From JAKVCB01 sp963578605 (GTDB lineage: Bacteria; Planctomycetota; Planctomycetia; Pirellulales; Lacipirellulaceae), in assembly GCA_963578605.1 (NCBI GenBank), contig CAUZEA010000011.1, positions 1 through 64,000 on the forward strand: a stretch of 64,000 nt of DNA, read 5' to 3'. The translations under genes and the position numbers were made by a program. The stretch's first letter is position 1; each line of letters opens with the position of its first letter. Positions 1 through 7,956 of the stretch are shown piece by piece. The notes beneath the pieces are model-generated. The model saw only the letters and a list, made by a program, of their open reading frames with translations. It had not been told where the DNA came from and searched no databases.

Positions 1-728
1 CCATGGAGTGTGTCGAGCGGGGACTGCTTGCCGAACCGTGGTTGCAATTCGGAGATGGCGACGCGTTGACGCAAGCCATTGAACTGATCGGCAAACGCGA
101 CGGAATTGGCAACCAGTTGGCCCAAGGTAGTCGCCGCCTGGCTCACGATATCGGAAACAATGCGATTGATTTCGCGCCGCAGGTCAAAGGACTTGAACTC
201 CCCGGCTACGAACCGCGGGCACTCCAAACGATGGCCCTGGGATTCGCGGTTGGCACGCGCGGCGCCGACCACAATCGTAGCGGCGCCTATGAAGTCGACT
301 TTTCTGGTCAGGTCGACCGCCGCAACGTTGGGCTCGAGGCGGTGCCACTGGCCATCGAAACCGAGGATAAAGCCACCATTATGGACTCGGCAATTCTCTG
401 CAAATTCCTCCGCGGGGTATTCACCGATTTCTTCGCCGAAACTGCAGAAATTCTGAACCTTGTGACAGGCTGGAAACTCGACGCTACCGAATTGCGCAAC
501 ATCGCACAGCGAATCGTCACGGCGAAAAAAAAATTTAATATCGAGGCTGGCTGGACTCCCAAGGAAGATACACTTCCAGACAGATTTCTCTCGGAAAAAC
601 TACCCGATGATGCTCGAGCTGCGCTTACAAGCGAAAAACTGCAGGAGCTTGTCCGGGAATACAATCTGCAGCGTGGCTGGTCAGCCGACGGATGGATGGT
701 CGAACCAGCTGCTGAAAAAAACAAGTAA
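1..728 (+). CDS. Aldehyde:ferredoxin oxidoreductase family protein, C-terminal part (5' end outside window)
   Basis: C-terminal ~240 residues of a tungsten/molybdenum bis-pterin oxidoreductase of the AOR family, which oxidises aldehydes (or related carbonyl substrates) and passes electrons to ferredoxin. Visible family marks are VKGLELPGYEPRALQ, the following GTRGADHNRSGAYEVDF segment, and DSAILCKF about 133 codons from the first in-frame Met, which contains the last of the four cysteines binding the [4Fe-4S] cluster. The reading frame is open to the left edge, so the Met at position 3 is internal and the start is not in the window. It fits with fwd, mobA and moeA genes further right, which concern the same cofactor. 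The exact aldehyde substrate cannot be told. Confidence 0.9.
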   Translation, partial: MECVERGLLAEPWLQFGDGDALTQAIELIGKRDGIGNQLAQGSRRLAHDIGNNAIDFAPQVKGLELPGYEPRALQTMALGFAVGTRGADHNRSGAYEVDFSGQVDRRNVGLEAVPLAIETEDKATIMDSAILCKFLRGVFTDFFAETAEILNLVTGWKLDATELRNIAQRIVTAKKKFNIEAGWTPKEDTLPDRFLSEKLPDDARAALTSEKLQELVREYNLQRGWSADGWMVEPAAEKNK

Positions 729-933
729 AGCTTGCAACCTGACCGAATTCGACCTGTTGTTGGAGACATCACACCGCCTCAAAACGTCCCCTCCAGGCAT
801 TGGGAACCGCTTTGATCAGGTCGCTCCTGGTCATGGAGCCAGTCATTTCGTTGACCTGCGGGAGATCGTCGAAAAGCGGATTTTAACCAGCCACCCCCCC
901 AAAAAAAATTCTTGAAATCGAGAGGCCAACCCA

Positions 934-1740
934 TCAGTGCCAGATTTCGAATCCACCGTCGACAACCAGGTTATGGCCGACCACATAATCGGAAGCAGCA
1001 GAAGCCAGGAATAAAATTGCGCCCTTCAGGTCAATGCCATCCCGCCCCATCCGCCCTAAAGCAGTCCGCTCACTGAAATCCTTGACAAAGCCATCGGACA
1101 AATCGCGGTTAAATCCTCCTGGACTGATGACGTTGACATACACACCTTGAGGTGCCATCAACGCGGCCAAGTCCTTGGTCATCCCAATCACACCCGCCTT
1201 GGCGCCTGCGTAGTCGACCGGTTGGCCCAGCATGTTGTTACGTTCGTACATTTTGCGGTCGCGTCCCAGCAATCCGGCAATTGATGCGATATTGATGATC
1301 TTGCCTGAACGACGTTCGGCCATATGACGGCCCACTTCCCGGCAACACCAAAGGGTACCGGTAAGATTCAGTTGAATCATCCCTTCGATGTCGTGTGGAT
1401 CCCGCTCGAACAGAAAAGCAGGACTCTTACCCGAACCACCACCTGCGTTGTTAAGAAGTACATCGACCTGCCCCTTCCACGCAATGGCCTGGCTTGCCGC
1501 TGTTTGGACCTGGTCAAATACGGTTTGATCCAACGGCAATGGGAGCACATCCACTTTGTAGTTGTCGCGAATGGTCTCTGCTGTCGATTCGGCATGGCTC
1601 AATTGCCTGGAGGTAATTACCAGGTCGGCACCTGCCGCTGCAAGCACACAAGCTCCGTCGTAGCCCAAGGTACGAGCCCCGCCAGTAACCATCGCCACAC
1701 GGCCCTTCAGATCAAACATCGTTTCCAATTCCGAGTGCAT
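934..1740 (-). CDS. SDR family NAD(P)-dependent oxidoreductase
   Basis: Classical short-chain dehydrogenase/reductase of 268 residues, the usual length. The Rossmann glycine motif is TGGARTLG near residue 19, followed by LLNNAGGG, the catalytic serine in NIASIAG and the YxxxK pair in YAGAKAG, and the C-terminal VVGHNLVVDGGF typical of gluconate 5-dehydrogenase-like members. Cytosolic, with no signal peptide. The start at 1740 is 8 codons before MFDLKGRVAMVTGG, so that internal Met is an alternative start. It stands alone on the - strand. The substrate is unknown, with sugar acids or alcohols most likely by family resemblance. Confidence 0.9.
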   Translation of the reverse strand: MHSELETMFDLKGRVAMVTGGARTLGYDGACVLAAAGADLVITSRQLSHAESTAETIRDNYKVDVLPLPLDQTVFDQVQTAASQAIAWKGQVDVLLNNAGGGSGKSPAFLFERDPHDIEGMIQLNLTGTLWCCREVGRHMAERRSGKIINIASIAGLLGRDRKMYERNNMLGQPVDYAGAKAGVIGMTKDLAALMAPQGVYVNVISPGGFNRDLSDGFVKDFSERTALGRMGRDGIDLKGAILFLASAASDYVVGHNLVVDGGFEIWH

Positions 1741-1972
1741 CCTCAGCGGTCCTTTCGTTTTTGAAAATAGTACACGATGAACTTATCACACCACAGCAAA
1801 ATATGGTTGTTGAAAACCGAATCAGAAACCACCTTCATTTGAGGACCAATCCCGATTGGCTGATTGTGTGGTCCCATACCTTTCCGTGGAACAGTTGACG
1901 TCGCATCATCGGAAAAGACAAGCGGATCGCTGGTAACTACCGGAAAGGTTAGCACAACCGAAGCCGCTGGCT

Positions 1973-2155
1973 CTTTTACGGCCGGCCCATGATCTGATAA
2001 ATTATGCACGCTAGACACGGGAACGGGGGGTGCTGTTAAAATCCCCAGCGTTCGGAGCCTGGATGGGTTTCAGGCTCAACCCGAATGAGGCAGGCTCAAC
2101 CCGGATGAGAAAAGTGGAGTTGCATACGCAACCCTCAAATAGAGACCTGCTTGCC
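1973..2155 (+). repeat. Dispersed intergenic repeat, copy A
   Basis: About 183 bp that matches 4171-4332 in the same orientation, at roughly 80% identity by eye. Shared blocks include CTTTTACGGCCGG, GCTAGACACGGG, GTTAAAAT, TTTCAGGCTCAACCC and GTGGAGTTG(C/T)ATACGCAAC. Copy A has an extra ~20 bp because GGCTCAACCCGGATGA is duplicated inside it. With copy B it brackets the ceramidase-like gene. The rest of the 1741-2162 gap holds no convincing gene. Confidence 0.8.
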
Positions 2156-2162
2156 AGTTACC

Positions 2163-3737
2163 CTATAACTTCCTCAACATCTCCGCAGCCTTGTCTTCGT
2201 ACAACTTCTGCCACTGCGGAGCCAATATACAATCACTATCCTCTTGGGCCCCGCCTACATTCCGCAGCTGCTCTGTGGTTGGCGCATAATAAATATAGCC
2301 ATTGGTATAGCCGGCAACAAACGTGAATTCATAAGGAGACCTTTTCTTGATGTTGAGCCCGATGCGAACGGTCAACTCGCCTGGAAAGGTCAACAGCACG
2401 CAATCCCCGATTCTAAAACCCAGCAATTCGACGTCGATGGTTCTCTTCTCGGCAGTGAGCATCTGCGCCTGGTGCTTCCGCAACAGAGCCAGGTTCGTGT
2501 TGAGTCTCGTCAATTGCTCCATCGTGTGGATGTTGCGGATGTACTGTTTCACGTGCTGCCGGTTTTGGGAATCCAAGTGATGCCAGTCATCCCTCTCCCT
2601 CATCTCGTCGTACATATAACGGTGCGAATGGTAAGATGGAAACTCCCTCGACAAATTGTATTTTACGACCAACGGAATAAACGTCTTGAGGTTAAGGTAC
2701 GTTCCTTTTAACGATTGAAGCAACCGAATCTGCTCCGATTCCATCGCGATAATGCGTTGTGCAAGATCGGCTCTGGGCAACTGGATGGTCTCGTTGAGGA
2801 CCAATAACCTGTTGTCCTCCTGACTCTTGATTTTCCTTAATGCATGCAACGTACTAAGTCCCAGGATGTTTCCCAAGGATTCAGCATTTCGCGGATGGTT
2901 GACATCCTTATACAGAACTGGATTAATGTCCCCCCCGCAACCCTGCACAAACAAAGCAATTGTTTCATCGCTTAAGTTGTCTTCGATGACACTGGAAGCG
3001 AAGCCGCTAAGATCACTGGTGTTACGGCCACCTGGCACTCCCTGAATGGGATGGCACGCAAAGTTGTAGACCACGGCCAGAGTTCGCCCGTCCATCCTGT
3101 CCAGCCGAAGAATACCTATTTCGGGATCCACCGGTCCGACTTCGGCGACCTCTTCGTCCGGCGGTAGCGAGTAGGCATGGCGAACATCCACCTCCTTGCC
3201 ATTCTTCAGCTTAAGCCTACGGTTCTCCATGATCCGATCTTCATGGCCGACGCCCACACCAACCGTTACGGGAACCATTCTCTGCGAAGCTTGCTTTACC
3301 GCCTCGACAGTCCGTTGGTCAACATCGGACCGGACGATTCCATGACAATGGCTGGCATTCACCATGACATTTGCTGGTTGTATGCCGAGTTCCCTCTCAA
3401 GATGGGAACGAACTTTGCCCAGGTAGTCATTACCGATGTATCCAATCTCGCCGATGGCAACAGCGTCAACGGTGACAATGGCTGCCGTCGTGGTGTTGTT
3501 CTTGATGACCAACGCCCTCACATACATGCGGCCGTCGACTGGTCCAGCCTCGGTATCGGTAATATCAACTTTCGCGGCTCCTGCCCAGAGTCCCGCCGCG
3601 GTGGTTATTCCTGTTGGAGTTGTCCCGACGACGATCGCCGTAAGGATTACCAGCAGGGACAATGCATCACCATCGTGCGTATTCCTTTTGCCAAACCGGC
3701 CGAAATAGGGAAAAGTAAATGCGTTTTTACGCCACAT
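2163..3737 (-). CDS. Neutral/alkaline non-lysosomal ceramidase-like protein
   Basis: A 524-residue protein related to the N-terminal domain of neutral ceramidases, zinc amidases acting on N-acyl sphingoid bases or similar amides. A hydrophobic segment near residues 26-48 (ALSLLVILTAIVVG) suggests export with a long positively charged N-region. Family marks are AGAAKVDITD, the zinc-type histidines in NASHCHG (~130) and NFACHPIQG (~230), and QGCGGDINP (~268), which corresponds to the active-site loop written GDVSPN in true ceramidases. The immunoglobulin-like C-terminal domain of full ceramidases is not evident. Planctomycetes carry many such proteins of unknown substrate. The gene is flanked by direct repeats at 1973-2155 and 4171-4332. 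Confidence 0.8.
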   Translation of the reverse strand: MWRKNAFTFPYFGRFGKRNTHDGDALSLLVILTAIVVGTTPTGITTAAGLWAGAAKVDITDTEAGPVDGRMYVRALVIKNNTTTAAIVTVDAVAIGEIGYIGNDYLGKVRSHLERELGIQPANVMVNASHCHGIVRSDVDQRTVEAVKQASQRMVPVTVGVGVGHEDRIMENRRLKLKNGKEVDVRHAYSLPPDEEVAEVGPVDPEIGILRLDRMDGRTLAVVYNFACHPIQGVPGGRNTSDLSGFASSVIEDNLSDETIALFVQGCGGDINPVLYKDVNHPRNAESLGNILGLSTLHALRKIKSQEDNRLLVLNETIQLPRADLAQRIIAMESEQIRLLQSLKGTYLNLKTFIPLVVKYNLSREFPSYHSHRYMYDEMRERDDWHHLDSQNRQHVKQYIRNIHTMEQLTRLNTNLALLRKHQAQMLTAEKRTIDVELLGFRIGDCVLLTFPGELTVRIGLNIKKRSPYEFTFVAGYTNGYIYYAPTTEQLRNVGGAQEDSDCILAPQWQKLYEDKAAEMLRKL

Positions 3738-3958
3738 AATAGTAGCCTTGGTTTTGCCTTAACGTGGACGAGAATCGTGATTGAAACGCGTTGGCGAGAT
3801 AACACTGATCATCCCGCCGCGAAGTCGTGGCCTCCTGACGAGGAGGTTTATCGCAGTGGTACCAGTCCCGGTGAAGTCGATAGGTGCCAGTGATGTAAGG
3901 GACACGCGGCTCGCAAGTTTTTTCAATCTCACCCTTGGGACAGCGATTGGGGCAACGT

Positions 3959-4084
3959 ACACAAGCCCCATCCCACACACAAGCCCCATCCCACACACAA
4001 GCCCCATCCCACACACAAGCCCCATCCCACACACAAGCCCCATCCCACACACAAGCCCCATCCCACACACAAGCCCCATCCCAC
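3959..4084. repeat. 18-bp tandem repeat, seven perfect units
   Basis: Seven contiguous identical copies of ACACAAGCCCCATCCCAC, then a partial copy running into ACACACGACCCAC. It lies between the ceramidase-like gene (starts 3737, - strand) and the transporter gene (starts 4290, + strand). All six frames across it are open because 18 is a multiple of three, giving spurious hexapeptide-repeat reading frames. There are no spacers of the CRISPR kind. The rest of 3738-4170 shows no recognisable gene. Confidence 0.95.
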
Positions 4085-4170
4085 ACACGACCCACAATTC
4101 TTTGTAACGGTCGGCAATTGATTCTGCAACCTTTGCCCCTGCTTGTCGCGTTGATCCATGCCCAGTGGCC

Positions 4171-4332
4171 CTTTTACGGCCGGTCCATGACCAGATGAAA
4201 TGTGTCCGCTAGACACGGGGGCGGGGGGTACGGTTAAAATACCGGGCATTCGGAGTCTGGATCGGTTTCAGGCTCAACCCAAATGACCAATGTGGAGTTG
4301 TATACGCAACTCTCACATACAGACCTGCCCAC
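4171..4332 (+). repeat. Dispersed intergenic repeat, copy B
   Basis: Second copy of the element at 1973-2155, same orientation. It ends within the annotated 5' end of the TauE/SafE gene, so the first ~14 codons of that gene (from ATG 4290) are repeat-derived. It contains the near-palindrome GTTGTATACGCAAC and an upstream GTTAAAAT that could act as a -10 element. Confidence 0.8.
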
Positions 4333-5057
4333 TTGTGCCTCTTTCGCCCATCGAAATCGCTATTGCACTGACTGCCATTATTGCGGGAGTCGTCGTGCAG
4401 GGCTCAGTCGGTTTCGGGGCTGGTTTGGTTGCTGCACCGGTACTGCTAATCGTGGACCAGGACTTCGTGCCCGGCCCAATGCTGGCTGCCAATTGGTCCA
4501 TAGCCGTTCTCATGGGTTGGCACGAATGGCACGCCATCGATTGGAAGGGCGCCGGGATCGCCCTTGGGGGGCGAACCCTTGGAATGTTTCCCGCAGTGTT
4601 GGCATTCAGCGCGATTTCGGCAACTGCCTTTTCTTGCATCTTTGCCGCCCTGATCCTGCTGGCCGTGCTGTTAAGCCTGGCGGGATGGACCATCAGGCCA
4701 ACACCCCGAAACACATTCCTGGTGGGCATAGTTTCAGGTTTTACCGGAACCTTTGCATCCATGGGTGGGCCTCCCATGGGCCTGCTCTACCAAAATGAGC
4801 CGGGTAGCAGGCTCCGCGCGACGTTGGCCGTGTTCTTCGTGGTCGGCGGAATCTTATCGCTCACGGCATTGTCGTTTGCGGGGCATTTTGGCAAACACCA
4901 ACTCTTGTTGACAGCAATACTGCTTCCAGGTGTCTTTGTTGGGTTTCTTCTTTCCCGCTTAACGGTACCTTTGCTGGATGCCAAAAATACCCGTCCTGCG
5001 GTGTTAATCGTGTCGTGCCTTGCGGCACTGGTCGTCCTGGGCCGGGCAATCTGGTGA
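4290..5057 (+). CDS. Sulfite exporter TauE/SafE family protein
   Basis: A 255-residue integral membrane protein with about eight hydrophobic segments. The first (IEIAIALTAIIAGVVVQGSV) runs into the family motif GSVGFGAGLVAAPVL, and the second half carries SGFTGTFASMGGPPMGLLY. These proteins move sulfite, sulfoacetate or other small anions across the inner membrane. ATG 4290 lies inside a dispersed repeat and gives a polar leader (MWSCIRNSHIQT). GTG 4335, just past the repeat edge, would start right before the first membrane segment and is a serious alternative. It stands alone, so the transported anion cannot be inferred. Confidence 0.85.
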   Translation: MWSCIRNSHIQTCPLVPLSPIEIAIALTAIIAGVVVQGSVGFGAGLVAAPVLLIVDQDFVPGPMLAANWSIAVLMGWHEWHAIDWKGAGIALGGRTLGMFPAVLAFSAISATAFSCIFAALILLAVLLSLAGWTIRPTPRNTFLVGIVSGFTGTFASMGGPPMGLLYQNEPGSRLRATLAVFFVVGGILSLTALSFAGHFGKHQLLLTAILLPGVFVGFLLSRLTVPLLDAKNTRPAVLIVSCLAALVVLGRAIW

Positions 5058-5206
5058 GCGGAGAAAAAATTCTCCGGCACCCACGATACCCGCTCCGCAT
5101 GAAATGCTGCTTGCAAAATTCCAACCAGACAGGGTTCGCACTACGAAAAAAGTGAACCTTCAAACAGAAATCCAATGTCCGAATGCTGGAAACGGGCCGC
5201 TCGGGG

Positions 5207-6979
5207 TCATTCGGTCAGCATCTGCTGTCGCTCGATCCACGCTTGGACGTTCTCCTGGAGCACATCGAGTGGGACACAACCGCTGCCGAGTACCACATCG
5301 TGAAAGCTCCTCACGTCAAACCGTTCGGCCAGCTGTCCTTCGGCCTCTGCACGGAGATCGCGTATCTTGAGTTCACCCATCTTGTACGCGAGTGCCTGAC
5401 CCGGCCAGCCAATGTATCGATCGACTTCCGAGCGGATGTTCAGCAGCGACATCGCCGAATTCTCGTGCAAGTACTCGATCGCTTGCGCGCGAGTCCAACC
5501 AAAGTAATGCAAGCCGGTATCGACAACCAACCGGCAAGCCCGCCATATTTCCATCGTCAGCCGGCCAAAATCGCTGTAGGGATCCTCATAGAAGCCAACC
5601 TCTAAACCAAGCCGCTCGGCATAAAGTGCCCAACCCTCCCCAAAGGCCGTAATCCAATGCTGTTTGCGATAACCGTGGAGGTTCTCGATTTCCTGTTGCA
5701 AGGTGCTTTGCAAGTGATGACCCGGAACCGCTTCATGCAAGGCCAACGCTTCGGCCGTGTAGAGCGGGCGACTAGGTAAGTCGTACGTGTTCAGATAGTA
5801 AATTCCCGCCTTGGTGCCATCACCGGTCGGAGGCATGTAGTACGCTGCGGTTGCTTGGGGAGCAATGTAGTCGGGAATTGGCTTTAGGCCGTAAGGGGTT
5901 CGTGGCAAGAGACCAAAAAGCTCCGGCAAACGACCATCCATCCGCTTGAGAATTAAGGCGACGTGCTGCAAGAACTCCTCTTCGGTCTGTGCATAAAACT
6001 GGGGATCGGTTCGGAGCTTCTCGGTAAATGCCGCAAAGTCGCCTGCAAAGCCGACTGCGCGAATGATTTCCTCCATCTCCCCACGAATGCGGGCAACTTC
6101 CCGCAGTCCGATTTGATGCACCTCTTCCGGCGAAATGTCGAGCGTCGTGAAATGCCGAGTCCGATAACGGTAGAATTCGCGTCCCTCGGGCAAACCCGAA
6201 GCCCCAATCGATCCCCGGCAATGGGGCACATACTCTTGCTCCATGAACTGCAACAACCTGCGAAAACCAGGCACAACGCTGGTGGCGATCGCTTCCCGTG
6301 CACCAGCACGCAGGCGGTCATGATCCGCCTCCGGAACGGTACTCGGTAACGCCTTAAGTGGCTCGTATAAAACACTGGCCGTTGGATCGTCGACAACTTG
6401 TGCCTCCAGAGGTCCGCGGAAACTGTCGAAAATAACTGCCGGCTGGGTCACATCGTTGCGCAGCCCTGACCGCATTAGCTCGATGTGACCCGCAACGTAT
6501 GCGGTGAACCCTCCAAGACGCGCAATGTAGTTCTCGTAATCGTCCGTCGTTTTGAGAGGAACCCGCTTCGGCAAGTCAGGAAAACGCGTATGCAAGCCCG
6601 ACCTGTTAGAAACCGGGGTTAGATGTGACTGGAAACGAAACTCCTGCTTCGCGTCAGTGAGCTTGCGCGCAAAAATCGCATAATCAACCTGCTCGGAGGG
6701 TGACAGTTGATCACGGTCAATCTCGGCAAGCCGGTCCAGAAAACCCTGACGGACCTGCTGCCGACGTGCCACATCCGCAAGGGACATGTGCGGCAAGAGG
6801 TCGTTGTAGCGGTGATCACCACTCTGCGTTGCCAGCAAGGGGTCTTCCCGAAGTTCAAATTCCCACGCCTCGTCGAGTAACTGGGAAAACGCAGCCCGGG
6901 CCGACTCCTCGGCCTGAAGTCGGCCTGTTGTCCAAAGAATGCTCACCAAAAACAGACACAACCCACTAATGCGTATCAT
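5207..6979 (-). CDS. DUF885 family protein (putative secreted zinc peptidase)
   Basis: A 590-residue DUF885 protein. The motif ALHEAVPGHHLQ is the HExxPGHH signature of this family, which resembles a zinc-binding HExxH site, and FGEGWALYAERLG follows at the usual distance and supplies the downstream glutamate. The start at 6979 begins a clear signal peptide (MIRISGLCLFLVSILW, cleavage near LQAEE) and has GGGAG six bases upstream; a longer frame to 7081 adds 34 residues with no support. Family members are assumed to be periplasmic or lipoprotein peptidases, but few have been tested. No operon partners. Confidence 0.9.
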   Translation of the reverse strand: MIRISGLCLFLVSILWTTGRLQAEESARAAFSQLLDEAWEFELREDPLLATQSGDHRYNDLLPHMSLADVARRQQVRQGFLDRLAEIDRDQLSPSEQVDYAIFARKLTDAKQEFRFQSHLTPVSNRSGLHTRFPDLPKRVPLKTTDDYENYIARLGGFTAYVAGHIELMRSGLRNDVTQPAVIFDSFRGPLEAQVVDDPTASVLYEPLKALPSTVPEADHDRLRAGAREAIATSVVPGFRRLLQFMEQEYVPHCRGSIGASGLPEGREFYRYRTRHFTTLDISPEEVHQIGLREVARIRGEMEEIIRAVGFAGDFAAFTEKLRTDPQFYAQTEEEFLQHVALILKRMDGRLPELFGLLPRTPYGLKPIPDYIAPQATAAYYMPPTGDGTKAGIYYLNTYDLPSRPLYTAEALALHEAVPGHHLQSTLQQEIENLHGYRKQHWITAFGEGWALYAERLGLEVGFYEDPYSDFGRLTMEIWRACRLVVDTGLHYFGWTRAQAIEYLHENSAMSLLNIRSEVDRYIGWPGQALAYKMGELKIRDLRAEAEGQLAERFDVRSFHDVVLGSGCVPLDVLQENVQAWIERQQMLTE

Positions 6980-7114
6980 TTCATGCTCCCTATAATAGCT
7001 GATAAAAGGCCCCTGGCAGTCCAGCGGCCAACACGCCAGAATTATACGTGGATTGCATCCGCTAGGTAATTTGGCTTGCACAAAAATCCGGGCACAAAGG
7101 AGACTAAGCCCCCT

Positions 7115-7465
7115 ATGTCAGACACGTTTATTCTCATTCCCGGTAGAACCAGCGACCAAGGATGCGGAATTAGTGAGGGCAAATCGGGCGACAAGTACCA
7201 AAGTGAAATCAATACCCTGCATGTAGCGCCAGAAGATATGCAGCGGCTCGGCCTTTCTACCGGAGACCATGTGCGGCTGACGGGAGAACATGGACAGATT
7301 CAAATTGCCGTTAAACCTGCACGTAAAAACGAACTCCCGCCCGGCCTCTTGTTCATTCCTTACGGCGATATGTCCAGCCGTCTGATGGGCGGCGATACGC
7401 ATGGATCCGGGATGCCAACCAGCAAAGGAATCGACGTGCACCTGGAAGTGCTCAAGTCGCCATAA
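7115..7465 (+). CDS. fwdD: Formylmethanofuran dehydrogenase subunit D-like (molybdopterin dinucleotide-binding) protein
   Basis: A 116-residue protein made of one molybdopterin-dinucleotide-binding beta-barrel, like the separate D subunit of archaeal tungsten/molybdenum formylmethanofuran dehydrogenase. Segments seen are FILIPGRTSDQG, SEINTLHVAPEDMQRLGLSTGD, VRLTGEHG and the terminal MGGDTHGSGMPTSKG, which matches the glycine-rich pterin contact loop. AAGGAGA sits 12 bases before ATG 7115; a TTG at 7076 would add 13 residues without support. The partner subunits fwdB, fwdA and fwdC lie 32-40 kb to the right, so the complex is not encoded in one operon. The redox-inactive Fhc complex of methylotrophs is not described with this subunit. 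Confidence 0.85.
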   Translation: MSDTFILIPGRTSDQGCGISEGKSGDKYQSEINTLHVAPEDMQRLGLSTGDHVRLTGEHGQIQIAVKPARKNELPPGLLFIPYGDMSSRLMGGDTHGSGMPTSKGIDVHLEVLKSP

Positions 7466-7467
7466 AA

Positions 7468-7540
7468 CTCAGCACGCAGATCCGCTGCGAAAGTAAATTT
7501 CCAAGCTGTGCTGATTTCCAAGCTGTGCTGAGGCATTTTT
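7468..7540 (+). terminator. Possible hairpin/terminator after fwdD, with 17-bp tandem repeat
   Basis: CTCAGCAC (7468-7475) pairs with GTGCTGAG (7525-7532), and the second arm is followed by GCATTTTT, an arrangement that could end transcription. A 17-bp tandem duplication ATTTCCAAGCTGTGCTG occupies 7497-7513 and 7514-7530. The loop is long, so this is weak as an intrinsic terminator. The remaining intergenic DNA up to 7956 shows no gene. Confidence 0.35.
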
Positions 7541-7956
7541 CGTGAAATCAGAGCGGCCAGGAAATCAGCCAGGTGGTTGGGCATTGGCGGACCGACTATC
7601 TTGCCCCCAACACGGCTTACCAGTCCGGTTCCATAACCAGCCTGGCCGCTTTTCCCACACGCCCCCCAAACGTAAGCGAGGTAAAGACCTCAATTCTCAC
7701 GCTCTCGCGTTCACCATTGCACGGTCGAACCGCCGTAACTCCTGTCACAGCAACTATTTTGTGCATTCAATGGGTTGCATGGTCCCAACTCGGCACCATT
7801 GCCAGGTCACCCAAAGGTAAAAGCTCCCTCTACGGATAGAGCGTCGCGGTTTTTCTGACTACAATGGGATGTAATCCTGCCGTGACCTTTCCCCCCGGCC
7901 CAAAATCACCGGAAACCCAACACAAATCCATATTGGCGAAGTAAAGGTTAACAATC

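Noticed and set aside
3177..3893. 238-codon frame opposite the ceramidase-like gene
   Set aside because: Antisense shadow; the ceramidase motifs NASHCHG and QGCGGDINP are on the - strand.
3959..4084. Possible CRISPR array
   Set aside because: Units are contiguous with no spacers, and there are no cas genes.
3727..4249. Frames encoding hexapeptide repeats across the 18-bp array
   Set aside because: The 18-bp unit keeps every frame open; no ribosome site or domain outside the repeat.
2163..4290. Direct repeats around the ceramidase-like gene as an IS or composite transposon
   Set aside because: The repeats contain no transposase frame and no terminal inverted repeats, so a mobile-element call is not supported.
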